A stretch of 56,844 bases of DNA, taken from the NCBI GenBank assembly GCA_012514635.1, contig JAAYZX010000036.1, positions 1-56,844 on the forward strand, in the 5' to 3' direction. Positions 1-9,048 of the stretch are shown here, in pieces. How positions within the stretch are numbered: position 1 is the first letter of the stretch; every line of letters begins with the position of its first letter. The translations under genes and the position numbers were made by a program. A model generated the notes under the pieces. It made no database searches, was not told where the DNA came from, and saw only the letters and a list, made by a program, of their open reading frames with translations. Origin of the DNA: Actinomycetota bacterium. GTDB taxonomy: Bacteria; Actinomycetota; Thermoleophilia; RBG-16-64-13.

Positions 1-46
1 GTGTGCAGGTCTGACTCTGTATTCTAAAGATGTTTGACCTGCACAC
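1..46. repeat. 11-bp perfect inverted repeat
   Basis: GTGTGCAGGTC at 1-11 is matched exactly by its reverse complement GACCTGCACAC at 36-46, with a 24-base AT-richer spacer. It lies about 200 bp upstream of the first hydantoinase-type gene. It could be the 3' hairpin of a gene that ends before the window, or an operator for the operon starting at 243. There is no T-tract after it, which slightly favours an operator. Nothing else in bases 47-242 could be identified. Confidence 0.45.
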
Positions 47-242
47 AAAATGCGAAATCAAAGACTTAAATTGGTAATTCTTGTCTTGGGAAAATGGGCT
101 CGAACTACGCATTACTGGTTACAACGCCGGTAGACTACTCAGTTGGGTAGGTGTCACGTATACCGAAACTACTTAGACTGGTGATACTGCGGTGCCGGGC
201 CGCATGGCAGTTACATGCCAAACACGTCGAGGGGGGTGGAGT

Positions 243-2315
243 ATGAAGTATGTCGTTGGTGTGGATACGGGGGGCACCTTCACGGACCTCATTGCTGTGG
301 ATGAGAGAGGTGACTACGTCATTGTGAAGACGCCATCCACGCCGGAAGACCCATCACGAGCGGTGATAGAAGGTCTACGACAGGCTGCGGACAGGGAGGG
401 TCTGGATCTGGGAGGGTTCTTGGCCAATGTCTCGCGGATATGCCACGGCACCACGGTCAGCACGAATACGGTGCTGACGTGGACGGGGGCGAAGGTTGGG
501 CTCATCTGCACTGAAGGTTTCCGTGACAACCTGGCCATTAGGTTTGGGGTTCGCGAGGATCCGTACGATTACACAGTGCCACAGCCCAAGGCACTGGCGC
601 CTCGCTATTTGCGTGTGCCTATTGAGGAGCGGGTCAAGTGGGATGGATCGGTAATGATGCCGCTCAACGAAGAACAGGTACGAGGAGCCTGCCGGTACTT
701 CCTGGAGCAGGGAGTGCAGGCGGTTGTGGTGGGGTTTTTGTGGTCTTTCAAAAACCAAGTGAATGAAAAGCGGGCAGTGGAGATCTGTCGTGAGGAGATG
801 CCCGGCGTCTACGTAATCGGCTCCTGTGATATCCAGCCGGAGATTCGCGAGTACTGGCGTATCAGTACGGCCGTGCTCTCGGCTTATGTGGGGCCGGCTC
901 TTGCGAAGTATCTGACTCATATGATGGAGACGCTGGACGAGTATGGGTTCACCGGCCAGCTGCTGATCACTCAATCCAACGCAGGAGTGATGTTCCCTGA
1001 GATCGCCATGGAACAGGCGGCACGGACGCTCCTCTCCGGACCGGCCTGCTCGCCGGCCGCGGCGGCGTATATAGCGGCCCCGCTCAAGATAGATAACTGC
1101 GTTACCTGCGACATGGGGGGCACCAGTTTCGATGTTGCCCTTATCAAAGACCAGAAACCTGCGACTGCGCTCGAGACGGCGGTAGGTGGGGTGTACCATC
1201 TGCGCCTTCCGATGGTGGACGTGCACACTATCGGTGCCGGCGGTGGCTCCATTGGTTGGCTGGACAGTATGAACGTGCTGCACATGGGGCCCGCCAGCGC
1301 CGGTGCAGATCCGGGTCCGGCCTGCTATGGCCGGGGCGGTACAGAGCCAACCAGTACCGATGCCGACCTGGTGCTGGGCTACCTGGATGAGGAGTATTTC
1401 CTTGGCGGCAAGATGACCGTAGACAAGGAGCTGGCCGAGAACGCCATCAAGAGCAAGATCGCGGATCCGCTGGAGATTTCCGTTGTAGATGCTGCGCGGG
1501 CCATGCGGAAGATCATTGATCACAGTATGTCCGACGCCATCTCTGAGATCTCCGTCCAACGTGGCGAGGATCCGCGGCGTTACGCGCTGGTAGCGGCCGG
1601 TGGTGCGGGCCCCGTTCACATTGCAGACCTGGCCCGTGTGCTCAACATTCCACGAATTGTTGTGCCACGTAACTCATCGATCTTCTGCGCGATCGGGAGC
1701 ATCATCGCCGATCTGCGTCACGATCTGGTGACCTCTGTGGTGACGCGTACCGACGGCGCCGATGTTGACATGCTTAACCGCATCTTCGGCGACATGAAGA
1801 ACCTTGGAGATTCCTATCTCGATCGTGAAGGTATTGCTCCTCGCGATCGTTACTACCGTCGATCGATTGATATCCGCTATCTCGGTCAGTTCCACGAGGT
1901 GGAATTGGGGATTACGGAAGCAGATCTCACACCTGCAATTCTGCGGCAGGCTGTCCAAGATTTCCATCGCAGACACGAAGAACTATACGCATACAACGAA
2001 CCCGAATCGGAGACTGAGATGATCAACCTCCGACTCGCCACATTTGGGAACGTGGTTCCTCCTGCCCGCAAGGCAAGGGATGAATCAGCCATGCTCGATG
2101 CCGAGCGGTTCATCAAGAACCAGCGGTCTGTGTACTTCGAAGAGAAGATGGGATTCGTATCCACCTTCATCTACGACGGTGATGCCATGCAGGTAGGAAA
2201 CATCGTCGAAGGTCCGGCCGTTATCGAACAGACCACCACTACCATCGTTATCCCACCAGGTTGGCGACTGGACGTGACTGAGTACGGTGACTACGTCATG
2301 TCGGTGCATGCCTAA
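243..2315 (+). CDS. Hydantoinase/oxoprolinase family protein, HyuA-type subunit (copy 1)
   Basis: 690 aa. The ASKHA-like N-terminal ATPase motif GVDTGGTFTD (residues 6-15), HGTT (68-71), DMGGTSFD (290-297) and GAGGGSIGWL (331-340) are the landmarks of the HyuA / 5-oxoprolinase N-half / acetone carboxylase beta family, and the length fits. These enzymes use ATP to activate a cyclic amide (hydantoin, 5-oxoproline) or a ketone, together with a HyuB partner. The ATG at 243 is preferred over the GTG-type start at 192: it has a strong GGGGGGTGGAG ribosome site and begins directly at the conserved domain. A HyuB gene follows after 25 bp. The substrate cannot be read from sequence; no acetone carboxylase gamma subunit is visible nearby. 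Confidence 0.9.
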   Translation: MKYVVGVDTGGTFTDLIAVDERGDYVIVKTPSTPEDPSRAVIEGLRQAADREGLDLGGFLANVSRICHGTTVSTNTVLTWTGAKVGLICTEGFRDNLAIRFGVREDPYDYTVPQPKALAPRYLRVPIEERVKWDGSVMMPLNEEQVRGACRYFLEQGVQAVVVGFLWSFKNQVNEKRAVEICREEMPGVYVIGSCDIQPEIREYWRISTAVLSAYVGPALAKYLTHMMETLDEYGFTGQLLITQSNAGVMFPEIAMEQAARTLLSGPACSPAAAAYIAAPLKIDNCVTCDMGGTSFDVALIKDQKPATALETAVGGVYHLRLPMVDVHTIGAGGGSIGWLDSMNVLHMGPASAGADPGPACYGRGGTEPTSTDADLVLGYLDEEYFLGGKMTVDKELAENAIKSKIADPLEISVVDAARAMRKIIDHSMSDAISEISVQRGEDPRRYALVAAGGAGPVHIADLARVLNIPRIVVPRNSSIFCAIGSIIADLRHDLVTSVVTRTDGADVDMLNRIFGDMKNLGDSYLDREGIAPRDRYYRRSIDIRYLGQFHEVELGITEADLTPAILRQAVQDFHRRHEELYAYNEPESETEMINLRLATFGNVVPPARKARDESAMLDAERFIKNQRSVYFEEKMGFVSTFIYDGDAMQVGNIVEGPAVIEQTTTTIVIPPGWRLDVTEYGDYVMSVHA

Positions 2316-2340
2316 CCGACGAAAGGAGAGGAGATAAGCG

Positions 2341-4128
2341 ATGGCCGGCTCTGAGACTTTCCAGCTGCGGACCGATCCCGCAGATTTCACGGTACTCACG
2401 TCCGCCGTATTCACTATTGCCCGCGAGATGGGCAAGAACATGGAACGTACAGCCCGCGCCCCGGTGTATTTTTCGGCGCACGACTTCGTGACCACCATTG
2501 TCAGCAAAGACTACGAGCTCGTGGCGCTCGCCGAATACATTCCGGTATTGACGGGAGCTACGCCTTTTAGCGTCCGGGCAGTGGATCAGTACTTCAAAGG
2601 CGACATACACGAAGGCGATGTATTCCTGGTCAACGACCCCTACACCATGGACGCCGGTAACCAGATGGCGGACTGGGGCATAGTCTATCCCGTGTTCTGC
2701 AAAGGCGAGCACGTACTGTGGGTGGCCAACAAGGCTCACCAGCAGGACACGGGCGGCGGTGTGCCGGGCGGTTATAACCCGGGAGCGCTGGACGTGTACG
2801 CGGAAGGTTTGCGTATTCCGCCGATTCGTCTCTTTGAGGGCGGCAAGGAACGCAAAGACGTATTCAATCTCATCATGACCAACGTACGTATACCAGGCGC
2901 TCAGCGTGGAGACCTTATGTCGATGATTGGTGCGGCTCGGGTGGGCGAGCGCCGGCTGAAGGCTATCTACGACTTGTATGGCGCGGACACGATGACCATC
3001 TTCATCGAAGATCTCCTGAATTACGGCGAGTTCATCATGAGGGAGGAGATCGCGGCTTTGCCGGACGGCACCTATCGCAGCGAGATCCTTGGAGGGGAAG
3101 GGTCGGTGCCCATCATCTGCGATCTCACCATCAAAGGTGACGAGATGGTGGTGGATTTCCGAGATAGTGGACCTCAGGTACCAGTGTACGTAAACAGCCC
3201 TATCGCCAATACCACGAGCTCGGTGTACATGGCCCTGATGACGTCGGTAGGCAAGCGCATCCAGTATCGATGCGGTGGCTGTTATAGACCGGTGAGTCTT
3301 CTGACCACGCCCGGCACCATCACGCATGCAGAATACCCCGCTATTCACGGGAACTGCACGAATTTCATTGCCAAGCAAATCATCGAAGCTGTGTGGGATG
3401 CATTGGCACAGGCCGCCCCGGAGGAGACGCCTGCCGGCTGGGGTTCTATCAACTACTGGGCCTTCTCCGGAATTGACCCCAGGAGCAGGGAGGGCTACGG
3501 CACCCCTGACTTCCAGGCATGTGCGGGCGGAGCGGGCGCCATTTGGGGAGTGGACGGATGGTCTACCAATGGGCCTACCATCTGCTCCGGCACCCTCTTC
3601 TACCCGGAGATCGAGGTAGCGGAGAATATCTATCCGATCGTCTGGAAGCGTTGGGAGTGGGCTACCGACTCAGGAGCGCCGGGGAGGTGGCGCGGCGGTC
3701 TGGGAGTGCACAACGAGTGGGTGTGCGACTCTGATCCGCAGCCCATGCATCTTGCGTACGCAGCCGAACCGTTTGACTATCGGGTGGCTCCGGCGCCGGC
3801 AGGCGGCATGCTGCCGAAACCCAACTCCAAGACTCTGCTGCTTGCCGACGGCAAGCTCGAGACTCAGGAAGAAGTGCGGGCCCGTCTGTTGTATCGACTG
3901 CGTAGCGGCGACATGGTCATCGATTACGTCCAAGGAGGGGCGGGCGTGGGTGACCCCCTGGAACGTGATGCCGATGTGGTGTTAGAGGACGTCATCGACG
4001 AACTCGTTTCATTGGAGAGTGCTCGTAATGACTATGGCATAGTCATTGATCCGGAAACAATGACTGTGGATGTAGAGGCAAGTAAGACGTTGCGGGCCGA
4101 GATGGCTGCGGCCAAGAGCGAAGCGTAG
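2341..4128 (+). CDS. Hydantoinase B/oxoprolinase family protein, HyuB-type subunit (copy 1)
   Basis: 595 aa, the usual length for HyuB-type subunits, which pair with HyuA to hydrolyse ATP-activated cyclic amides or carboxylate ketones. Visible landmarks are NDPYTMDAGN (98-107) and the probable metal-site stretch AHQQDTGGG (132-140), which in relatives reads HHADIGG. The histidine usually found shortly after NDPY is replaced here (GNQMAD). The start has the site AAAGGAGAGGAG. It sits 25 bp after the HyuA gene and is the second gene of the plus-strand operon. A long hairpin follows the stop, so CoA ligase transcription downstream may be attenuated. Function beyond family level is not resolved. 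Confidence 0.88.
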   Translation: MAGSETFQLRTDPADFTVLTSAVFTIAREMGKNMERTARAPVYFSAHDFVTTIVSKDYELVALAEYIPVLTGATPFSVRAVDQYFKGDIHEGDVFLVNDPYTMDAGNQMADWGIVYPVFCKGEHVLWVANKAHQQDTGGGVPGGYNPGALDVYAEGLRIPPIRLFEGGKERKDVFNLIMTNVRIPGAQRGDLMSMIGAARVGERRLKAIYDLYGADTMTIFIEDLLNYGEFIMREEIAALPDGTYRSEILGGEGSVPIICDLTIKGDEMVVDFRDSGPQVPVYVNSPIANTTSSVYMALMTSVGKRIQYRCGGCYRPVSLLTTPGTITHAEYPAIHGNCTNFIAKQIIEAVWDALAQAAPEETPAGWGSINYWAFSGIDPRSREGYGTPDFQACAGGAGAIWGVDGWSTNGPTICSGTLFYPEIEVAENIYPIVWKRWEWATDSGAPGRWRGGLGVHNEWVCDSDPQPMHLAYAAEPFDYRVAPAPAGGMLPKPNSKTLLLADGKLETQEEVRARLLYRLRSGDMVIDYVQGGAGVGDPLERDADVVLEDVIDELVSLESARNDYGIVIDPETMTVDVEASKTLRAEMAAAKSEA

Positions 4129-4148
4129 AGGTTGCCCCCACGGCACGC

Positions 4149-4186
4149 GGTTGGAGCCCCGTCCCCGGGCGGACGGGGCTCCAACC
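4149..4186 (+). terminator. GC-rich hairpin after HyuB (copy 1)
   Basis: A perfect 16-bp stem, GGTTGGAGCCCCGTCC at 4149-4164 against 4171-4186, closes a 6-base loop. No T-run follows. It could be a U-less terminator, an attenuator or an RNA-stabilising hairpin inside the operon. Confidence 0.6.
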
Positions 4187-4245
4187 TCCCAATAGGGACG
4201 CGCAGGCAGGTTGACGAAGCCCACAAGCGGCAGGAGAGGTGACAC

Positions 4246-5847
4246 ATGGTTATAGGAGAAGCGCTGGCGCGTGCAGCCCGCAATTATGCGGACAGGCTCG
4301 CGCTGAAAGACATGTACGGGAAATACTTCCCGCTCGGATACAGTCTTACGTTTGCCGAGCTGGATACGGTCACCAATCGATTGGCACACAACCTGCTCAA
4401 ACTGGGCCTGGTCCCCGGTGACCGCGTATCCGTCCAGACGGGAACGGGTGCGGGTCACGTGCTGTCGTTGTTGGCATTGGCCAAGGCCGGCCTCGCAATA
4501 GCGCCCGTTGACCGCATGTACGTTGGAGAGGAAATCACCTACCAGGTCAATGATGCTGGATCGCGGGCGTTCATAGTAGATGCCGATATCTATGAGCAGA
4601 GGGTGAAATCGCTACAGAGCGAACTGCCGCAGGTGGAGTTTTACATAGGGATCGGTGAGACGCTTGCGAGTGGTTTTGGCCTAGAAGACCTCATGCAGGA
4701 CGGGCCTGAAGATCCTCCTGCAGTGGACGTCACCGAGGATCACGTTGTTACGCTTATTTACACCAGCGGCACCACCGGGCGTCCCAAAGGTGTGCCCCTC
4801 ACCCACCGCAATTGGTTGGCAAGTGCTTCCAGTTGGGTGACGGAACTGGAAATCAGTCCCTATTGGAACTGGCTGCTGCTCATGCCGGTGCACACGTCCG
4901 GGGGTACGGGGTTGTCGCTTGTGGCGACCACGCGTGGGTGCTCGCTCATCATGAGCAGCCCCGATCCGGCCAAGGTGCTGCCCATCATCGAGCAGGAGAA
5001 GATCAACTTCAGCCAATTCAGTCCCACGCTCCTGGCCAACATCATCCACCATCCCGAGGCTCAGAACACCGATTTCTCCAGCTTCAAACGTTGGTTCACC
5101 TCGGCTGCGCCCATCTCGGCGGCTCTGCTGGCCGAAGGAGCTCAGTACTTGGGAGAGCACTTCACTCAACTATACGGCACCACTGAGACGGCTCTGCTGG
5201 GGACGGTGTTGCGGCCGGAGGAAGTCTCCGTGAGCGGTCCAACTGCCGTGCGGCTGCCTTCGGTGGGACGCGCCTGTTGGGGTTATCTGGCCAAAGTTGT
5301 TGACGACGAAGGCAATGAGGTGGGACCGGGGGGCAGCGGTGAGCTTGCCATCAGCGGTCCTGGGGTGGGGAATGGATACTGGCAGAATTCGGAAGCCGAT
5401 GACTTCCGCGATGGCTGGTGGTACTCGGGCGATATCGTCAAGGTGGACGAAGATGGTTTCCTATACGTGATTGATCGTAAGAAAGATATGATTTTGTCTG
5501 GGGGAACCAATGTCTATCCAAGGGAGGTGGAAGACGTGCTTTCGACCCACCCGGCAGTGCACATTGTGGCTGTGGTGGGAGTGCCGGATGAAAAATGGGG
5601 CGAGTCGGTCAAGGCAGTAGTGGTCTTGAGAGACGGAGAGAACGTCACCGGCGAGGAGATCATCGAGTGGTGCAAAGACAAGATGGCTTCCTACAAGAAG
5701 CCGAAGTCGGTTGATGTGGTCCCGCTCGAGGAAATGCCACTCATGGGGGGCGGCTACAAGGTGCTGCGACGGGAGCTACGCGACCGTTATCGCAAGCAGT
5801 ACGAAGAGCAGAAAGAGGGCAAGATCGAAAGCTGGGGTGCGGTGTGA
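4246..5847 (+). CDS. AMP-forming acyl-CoA synthetase (CoA ligase 1)
   Basis: 533 aa member of the ANL adenylating superfamily, which converts a carboxylic acid, ATP and CoA to acyl-CoA, AMP and pyrophosphate. The P-loop signature YTSGTTGRPKG is at 172-182, followed by QLYGTTE (A5-type motif) and the hinge region YSGDIVKVDEDGF with DRKKDMILSGGTNVYP. The C-terminal lysine motif reads GGYKVLRREL, so the adenylation lysine is kept although the usual G-K spacing is altered. The start has AGGAGAGGTG upstream. It lies between HyuB and a biotin-dependent carboxylase, so it probably activates the acid released by the upstream hydrolase. Acid specificity is unknown. Confidence 0.85.
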   Translation: MVIGEALARAARNYADRLALKDMYGKYFPLGYSLTFAELDTVTNRLAHNLLKLGLVPGDRVSVQTGTGAGHVLSLLALAKAGLAIAPVDRMYVGEEITYQVNDAGSRAFIVDADIYEQRVKSLQSELPQVEFYIGIGETLASGFGLEDLMQDGPEDPPAVDVTEDHVVTLIYTSGTTGRPKGVPLTHRNWLASASSWVTELEISPYWNWLLLMPVHTSGGTGLSLVATTRGCSLIMSSPDPAKVLPIIEQEKINFSQFSPTLLANIIHHPEAQNTDFSSFKRWFTSAAPISAALLAEGAQYLGEHFTQLYGTTETALLGTVLRPEEVSVSGPTAVRLPSVGRACWGYLAKVVDDEGNEVGPGGSGELAISGPGVGNGYWQNSEADDFRDGWWYSGDIVKVDEDGFLYVIDRKKDMILSGGTNVYPREVEDVLSTHPAVHIVAVVGVPDEKWGESVKAVVVLRDGENVTGEEIIEWCKDKMASYKKPKSVDVVPLEEMPLMGGGYKVLRRELRDRYRKQYEEQKEGKIESWGAV

Positions 5848-5890
5848 TCCACCGGCCTAATGGGTTGTTTGGCTACACAAGGATGGCGTC

Positions 5891-7459
5891 ATGACGAACT
5901 ATGCGACCATGGAGGAACTGTCCGAGAAAATGCGTCTGGCCAATGAGGCTGCGCACCTTCCCGGATCGGCCAAAGGGTACGAGAAGCTGAAGGCTGATGG
6001 GCGGCTGAACGCTCGGGAGCGGCTGGATGTGCTCCTAGACCCCGGCAGTTTCGTTGAGTTAGGACGACTGGCTCAGAGCACGCAGCACGAGTTCGGTATG
6101 GATAAGAAGAAGGTGCTCGGTGATGGGATCATTATCGGGCACGGTACCATTGATGGCCGCATGGTCTGCGTATATTCGGAAGATGGGACGGTGTTGGGAG
6201 GATCGGTTGGTGTCTTCCATGGGCGCATGATGACCGAGATCACCGATCTGGCCATCAAGTGCGGGGTCCCCATCATCAACCTCATGGACTCGCCGGGTGC
6301 GCGCATCCAAGAAGCTTTGGGCGAGGTGTACGGTCCACCCAACATCTTCTACCAGAACGTGCGCGCGTCAGGAGTGGTGCCGCAGATCTCGGCGATATTC
6401 GGCAACGTAGCCGGACTGGTCATCTACTCGGCAGCTCTGACCGACTTCATCTTCATGGTGGACCAGACGTCGCATGCGTTGATCACGGGACCTGAGGTTA
6501 TCCGCACCATCTCAGGTGAGGACATCACCATGGAAGACCTGGCCGGAGCGAGTGTCCACGGCGAGAAGACGGGAATCGCCGACTACGTGGCAACGGATGA
6601 GGTGGACTGCCTGTTGGCGGTGCGCAGACTGGTTTCTTTCCTGCCTGCCAATAACGTTGAGGGCCCACGTCGAGTGGAGACTCAAGACGATCCCTATCGG
6701 CCCATGACAAATGCCGGTGACTTGGTGCCGGTAGATCCGGGATTGGCGTTCGATATGCGCGACCTCGTTGCCGAGTTTGTGGACAACGAGGACTTCTTCG
6801 AGATTGAACCAGACTTTGCCGGCGAACTGACCATCGGTTTTGGTCGGTTGGCCGGGACAACGGTAGGTATCTTTGCCAACAATCCTCTTCATCTGGCCGG
6901 TAGTCTCACGGTTGATTCGTCGGACAAGTTTGCGCGGTTCATGCGTTTCTGCGATGCCTTCAACATCCCCTGCATTCTGTTCGTGGACGTGCCCGGCTAC
7001 TTCCCAGGAATCGACCAAGAGCACCGCGGAATCATCAATCACGGCGCGAAAGTGCTGTATGCGCTCTGCGAGGCTACGGTGCCCAAGATCAGCATCGTGG
7101 TGCGCAAGTGCTACGGAGGCGGCATGCTGGCCATGGGCGGCCACAAGAGTCTGCGCATCGACCAGGCCTTCGGATGGCCCACGGCCGAGCTGGCCACTAT
7201 GGGAGCGGAGGCGGCAGTCAATGTTCTTTACGGGGCCGATATCCGTGCGGCCTCCGATCCGGAGCAACGTCGCTTGGAGTTGCTGCAGGAATACCGCGAA
7301 GAGCACTCTAATCCGGTGCGTGCTGCCAACAAGCGGTTCCTGGACGACGTTATCTCTCCGGCCGAGACCCGGGCGCGGGTGGTGCGGGCCCTCGAGTTGC
7401 TGTCCCGGAAGAAGGACGACCCGTTGCCGGCTAAGAAACACGGCAATATCCCGCTGTGA
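5891..7459 (+). CDS. Acyl-CoA carboxylase carboxyltransferase subunit (PccB/MmdA-like)
   Basis: 522 aa, the normal length for the crotonase-fold carboxyltransferase that moves CO2 between biotin and an acyl-CoA. The two oxyanion regions are visible: DSPGARIQE with GNVAGLVIYSAA in the N-half, and DVPGYFPGIDQE followed by HGAKVLYA in the C-half. At the loop that sets acyl specificity in propionyl-CoA carboxylases (usually YGGAYDVM, with the key Asp), this protein reads YGGGMLAM, so the Asp is absent and a substrate other than propionyl-CoA is likely. Biotin carboxylase and carrier genes follow at once, giving a complete enzyme. It could also be a decarboxylase subunit, but no membrane beta subunit is present. 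Confidence 0.88.
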   Translation: MTNYATMEELSEKMRLANEAAHLPGSAKGYEKLKADGRLNARERLDVLLDPGSFVELGRLAQSTQHEFGMDKKKVLGDGIIIGHGTIDGRMVCVYSEDGTVLGGSVGVFHGRMMTEITDLAIKCGVPIINLMDSPGARIQEALGEVYGPPNIFYQNVRASGVVPQISAIFGNVAGLVIYSAALTDFIFMVDQTSHALITGPEVIRTISGEDITMEDLAGASVHGEKTGIADYVATDEVDCLLAVRRLVSFLPANNVEGPRRVETQDDPYRPMTNAGDLVPVDPGLAFDMRDLVAEFVDNEDFFEIEPDFAGELTIGFGRLAGTTVGIFANNPLHLAGSLTVDSSDKFARFMRFCDAFNIPCILFVDVPGYFPGIDQEHRGIINHGAKVLYALCEATVPKISIVVRKCYGGGMLAMGGHKSLRIDQAFGWPTAELATMGAEAAVNVLYGADIRAASDPEQRRLELLQEYREEHSNPVRAANKRFLDDVISPAETRARVVRALELLSRKKDDPLPAKKHGNIPL

Positions 7460-7482
7460 GCGGAGACGAGGGAGAGGCGGCC

Positions 7483-9048
7483 ATGTTCAAGAAGGTATTG
7501 GTGGCCAACCGAGGCGAGATCGCTTTGCGGGTATTGCGTGCCTGCCGGGAGATGGGGATCGCATCGGTGGCGGTGTACTCTGAGGCAGACAGGCTGGCGC
7601 CGCACGTACGGTATGCGGATGAAGCGTATTGTCTGGGCGGACCGCTGCCCGCAGACAGCTACCTTCGCATCGACAGATTGCTGGAAGTAGCCAAAAAAAG
7701 CGGAGCGGAGGCGGTTCATCCAGGTTACGGGTTTCTGGCTGAACGGCCCGATTTTGCTGCAGCCTGCGAAGATGCGGGACTGATCTTCATTGGGCCCAAT
7801 AGTCGGGCGATGGCTATGTTGGGGAGTAAGACCGAAGCCAGGAGGACTATGCTGGCAGCGGGAGTGCCGGTGATTCCAGGTATGGACCACGGGTGCGGTG
7901 ATGTGGAGGAAGGCCTGGCATTCGCACGCGAAGTGGGATTTCCGGTCATGCTCAAAGCTGCTGCCGGCGGTGGCGGCAAAGGCATGCGCACGGTGGATAA
8001 CGAAGACGACTTCGCCGGAGCCTTCACGCAGGCCAAGGCAGAAGCGGGATCATCCTTCGGCGATGACACGGTCTTTGTTGAGAAACAGATTGTGGGACCC
8101 AGGCATATCGAATTCCAGATCCTCTGTGACAATCATGGAAACGCCGTACATCTCAATGAGCGCGAGTGCTCCATCCAACGGCGGCACCAGAAGCTGGTGG
8201 AGGAGTCTCCCTCCGCCATCATGACCCCCGAGTTGCGCGAGCGCATGGGCGCCGTGGCCGTGAAGGCGGCATTGGCTTCCGGTTACACCAACGCCGGCAC
8301 CGTGGAGTTCTTGGTTGACAGAGACCTCAACTTCTACTTCCTAGAGGTGAACGCCCGTCTGCAGGTGGAACATCCGGTAACGGAGATGGTCACGGGTATC
8401 GATTTGGTGAAGGCGCAGTTTGCGGTCTCCGCGGGGGAGAAGCTCTGGTTCACGCAGGATGATGTCCGCTTGAATGGTTCGGCGATTGAGTGCCGTATCT
8501 GTGCGGAGGATCCATACGAGGGGTTCTTCCCCTCTTCAGGACTCGTGGAGCTACTGATGGAGCCGGCGGGGCCGGGGGTACGCCTAGAGAGCGGGTTGCG
8601 AGAAGGTCAGGAGGTATCGCTGTACTACGACCCGCTCGTAGCGAAACTCATCGTGTGGGGCGCCGATCGCACGGAGGCCATTGAGCGGACGCGTCGCGCC
8701 CTCAGCGAGTACGAGATCTACGGCATCAAAACCACTATCCCCTTTCACCGTCAAGTCATGACCGACGAGGGGTTTGTTGGTGGTGATTTCGATACCGGAT
8801 ATGTCGACAACCGCAGGCTTGATGAGGTGCCTAAACGCCCGGGCGCAGCGGCCGTGGCGGCCGTGGCGGCCGCGCTGCTCGCTGAGCAGGGCGGTGGCCC
8901 CATGGCTCAACGTCCCGGTGTGCTTGTGGCCGCTGGTGTAGGAGCGGCAGGAAGCCAAGAAGGCAATGTTAGTCGCCAGAACGGGAGAATTGATCCGTGG
9001 TTGTCCGGCGTGTATGGGGACATGAGGAGGCGGAACTATGGCTGGTGA
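7483..9048 (+). CDS. Biotin carboxylase subunit of acyl-CoA carboxylase
   Basis: 521 aa. This ATP-grasp enzyme carboxylates biotin on the carrier protein encoded next. It begins MFKKVLVANRGEIALR, typical of biotin carboxylases. The glycine-rich ATP loop AGGGGKGM is at 161-168, ECSIQRR at 228-234 and EVNARLQVEHPVT at 288-300. The ATG at 7483 is chosen over the GTG at 7456 because it has GAGGGAGAGG in front and starts at the conserved sequence. After about residue 445 the protein carries an Ala/Gly-rich tail (AAVAAVAAALLAEQGG) of roughly 75 residues not needed for catalysis, probably a flexible linker. It overlaps the carrier gene by 11 bases. Confidence 0.9.
   Translation: MFKKVLVANRGEIALRVLRACREMGIASVAVYSEADRLAPHVRYADEAYCLGGPLPADSYLRIDRLLEVAKKSGAEAVHPGYGFLAERPDFAAACEDAGLIFIGPNSRAMAMLGSKTEARRTMLAAGVPVIPGMDHGCGDVEEGLAFAREVGFPVMLKAAAGGGGKGMRTVDNEDDFAGAFTQAKAEAGSSFGDDTVFVEKQIVGPRHIEFQILCDNHGNAVHLNERECSIQRRHQKLVEESPSAIMTPELRERMGAVAVKAALASGYTNAGTVEFLVDRDLNFYFLEVNARLQVEHPVTEMVTGIDLVKAQFAVSAGEKLWFTQDDVRLNGSAIECRICAEDPYEGFFPSSGLVELLMEPAGPGVRLESGLREGQEVSLYYDPLVAKLIVWGADRTEAIERTRRALSEYEIYGIKTTIPFHRQVMTDEGFVGGDFDTGYVDNRRLDEVPKRPGAAAVAAVAAALLAEQGGGPMAQRPGVLVAAGVGAAGSQEGNVSRQNGRIDPWLSGVYGDMRRRNYGW

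Noticed and set aside
192-242. Upstream start extending HyuA (copy 1) by 17 residues
   Set aside because: No ribosome site at 192, and the ATG at 243 has a strong one and matches the family start.
375-1619. A 414-codon open frame on the minus strand across the first HyuA gene
   Set aside because: It is fully antisense to a clear family gene, its protein is Arg/His-rich with no known motif, and it has no ribosome site. High GC creates such frames.
2296-3378. A 360-codon minus-strand frame across HyuB (copy 1)
   Set aside because: It is a shadow of the true gene with no recognisable domain.
243-4128. Acetone carboxylase
   Set aside because: HyuA/HyuB are homologous to its beta and alpha subunits, but no small gamma subunit gene is present, so the specific name is not justified.
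6512-7441. A 309-codon minus-strand frame across the carboxyltransferase
   Set aside because: Antisense to conserved motifs on the other strand, with composition typical of a shadow frame.
8821-8900. Frameshift in the Ala-rich tail of biotin carboxylase
   Set aside because: The GGCCGTGGCGGCC repeats stay in frame and such linkers are common in this subunit.
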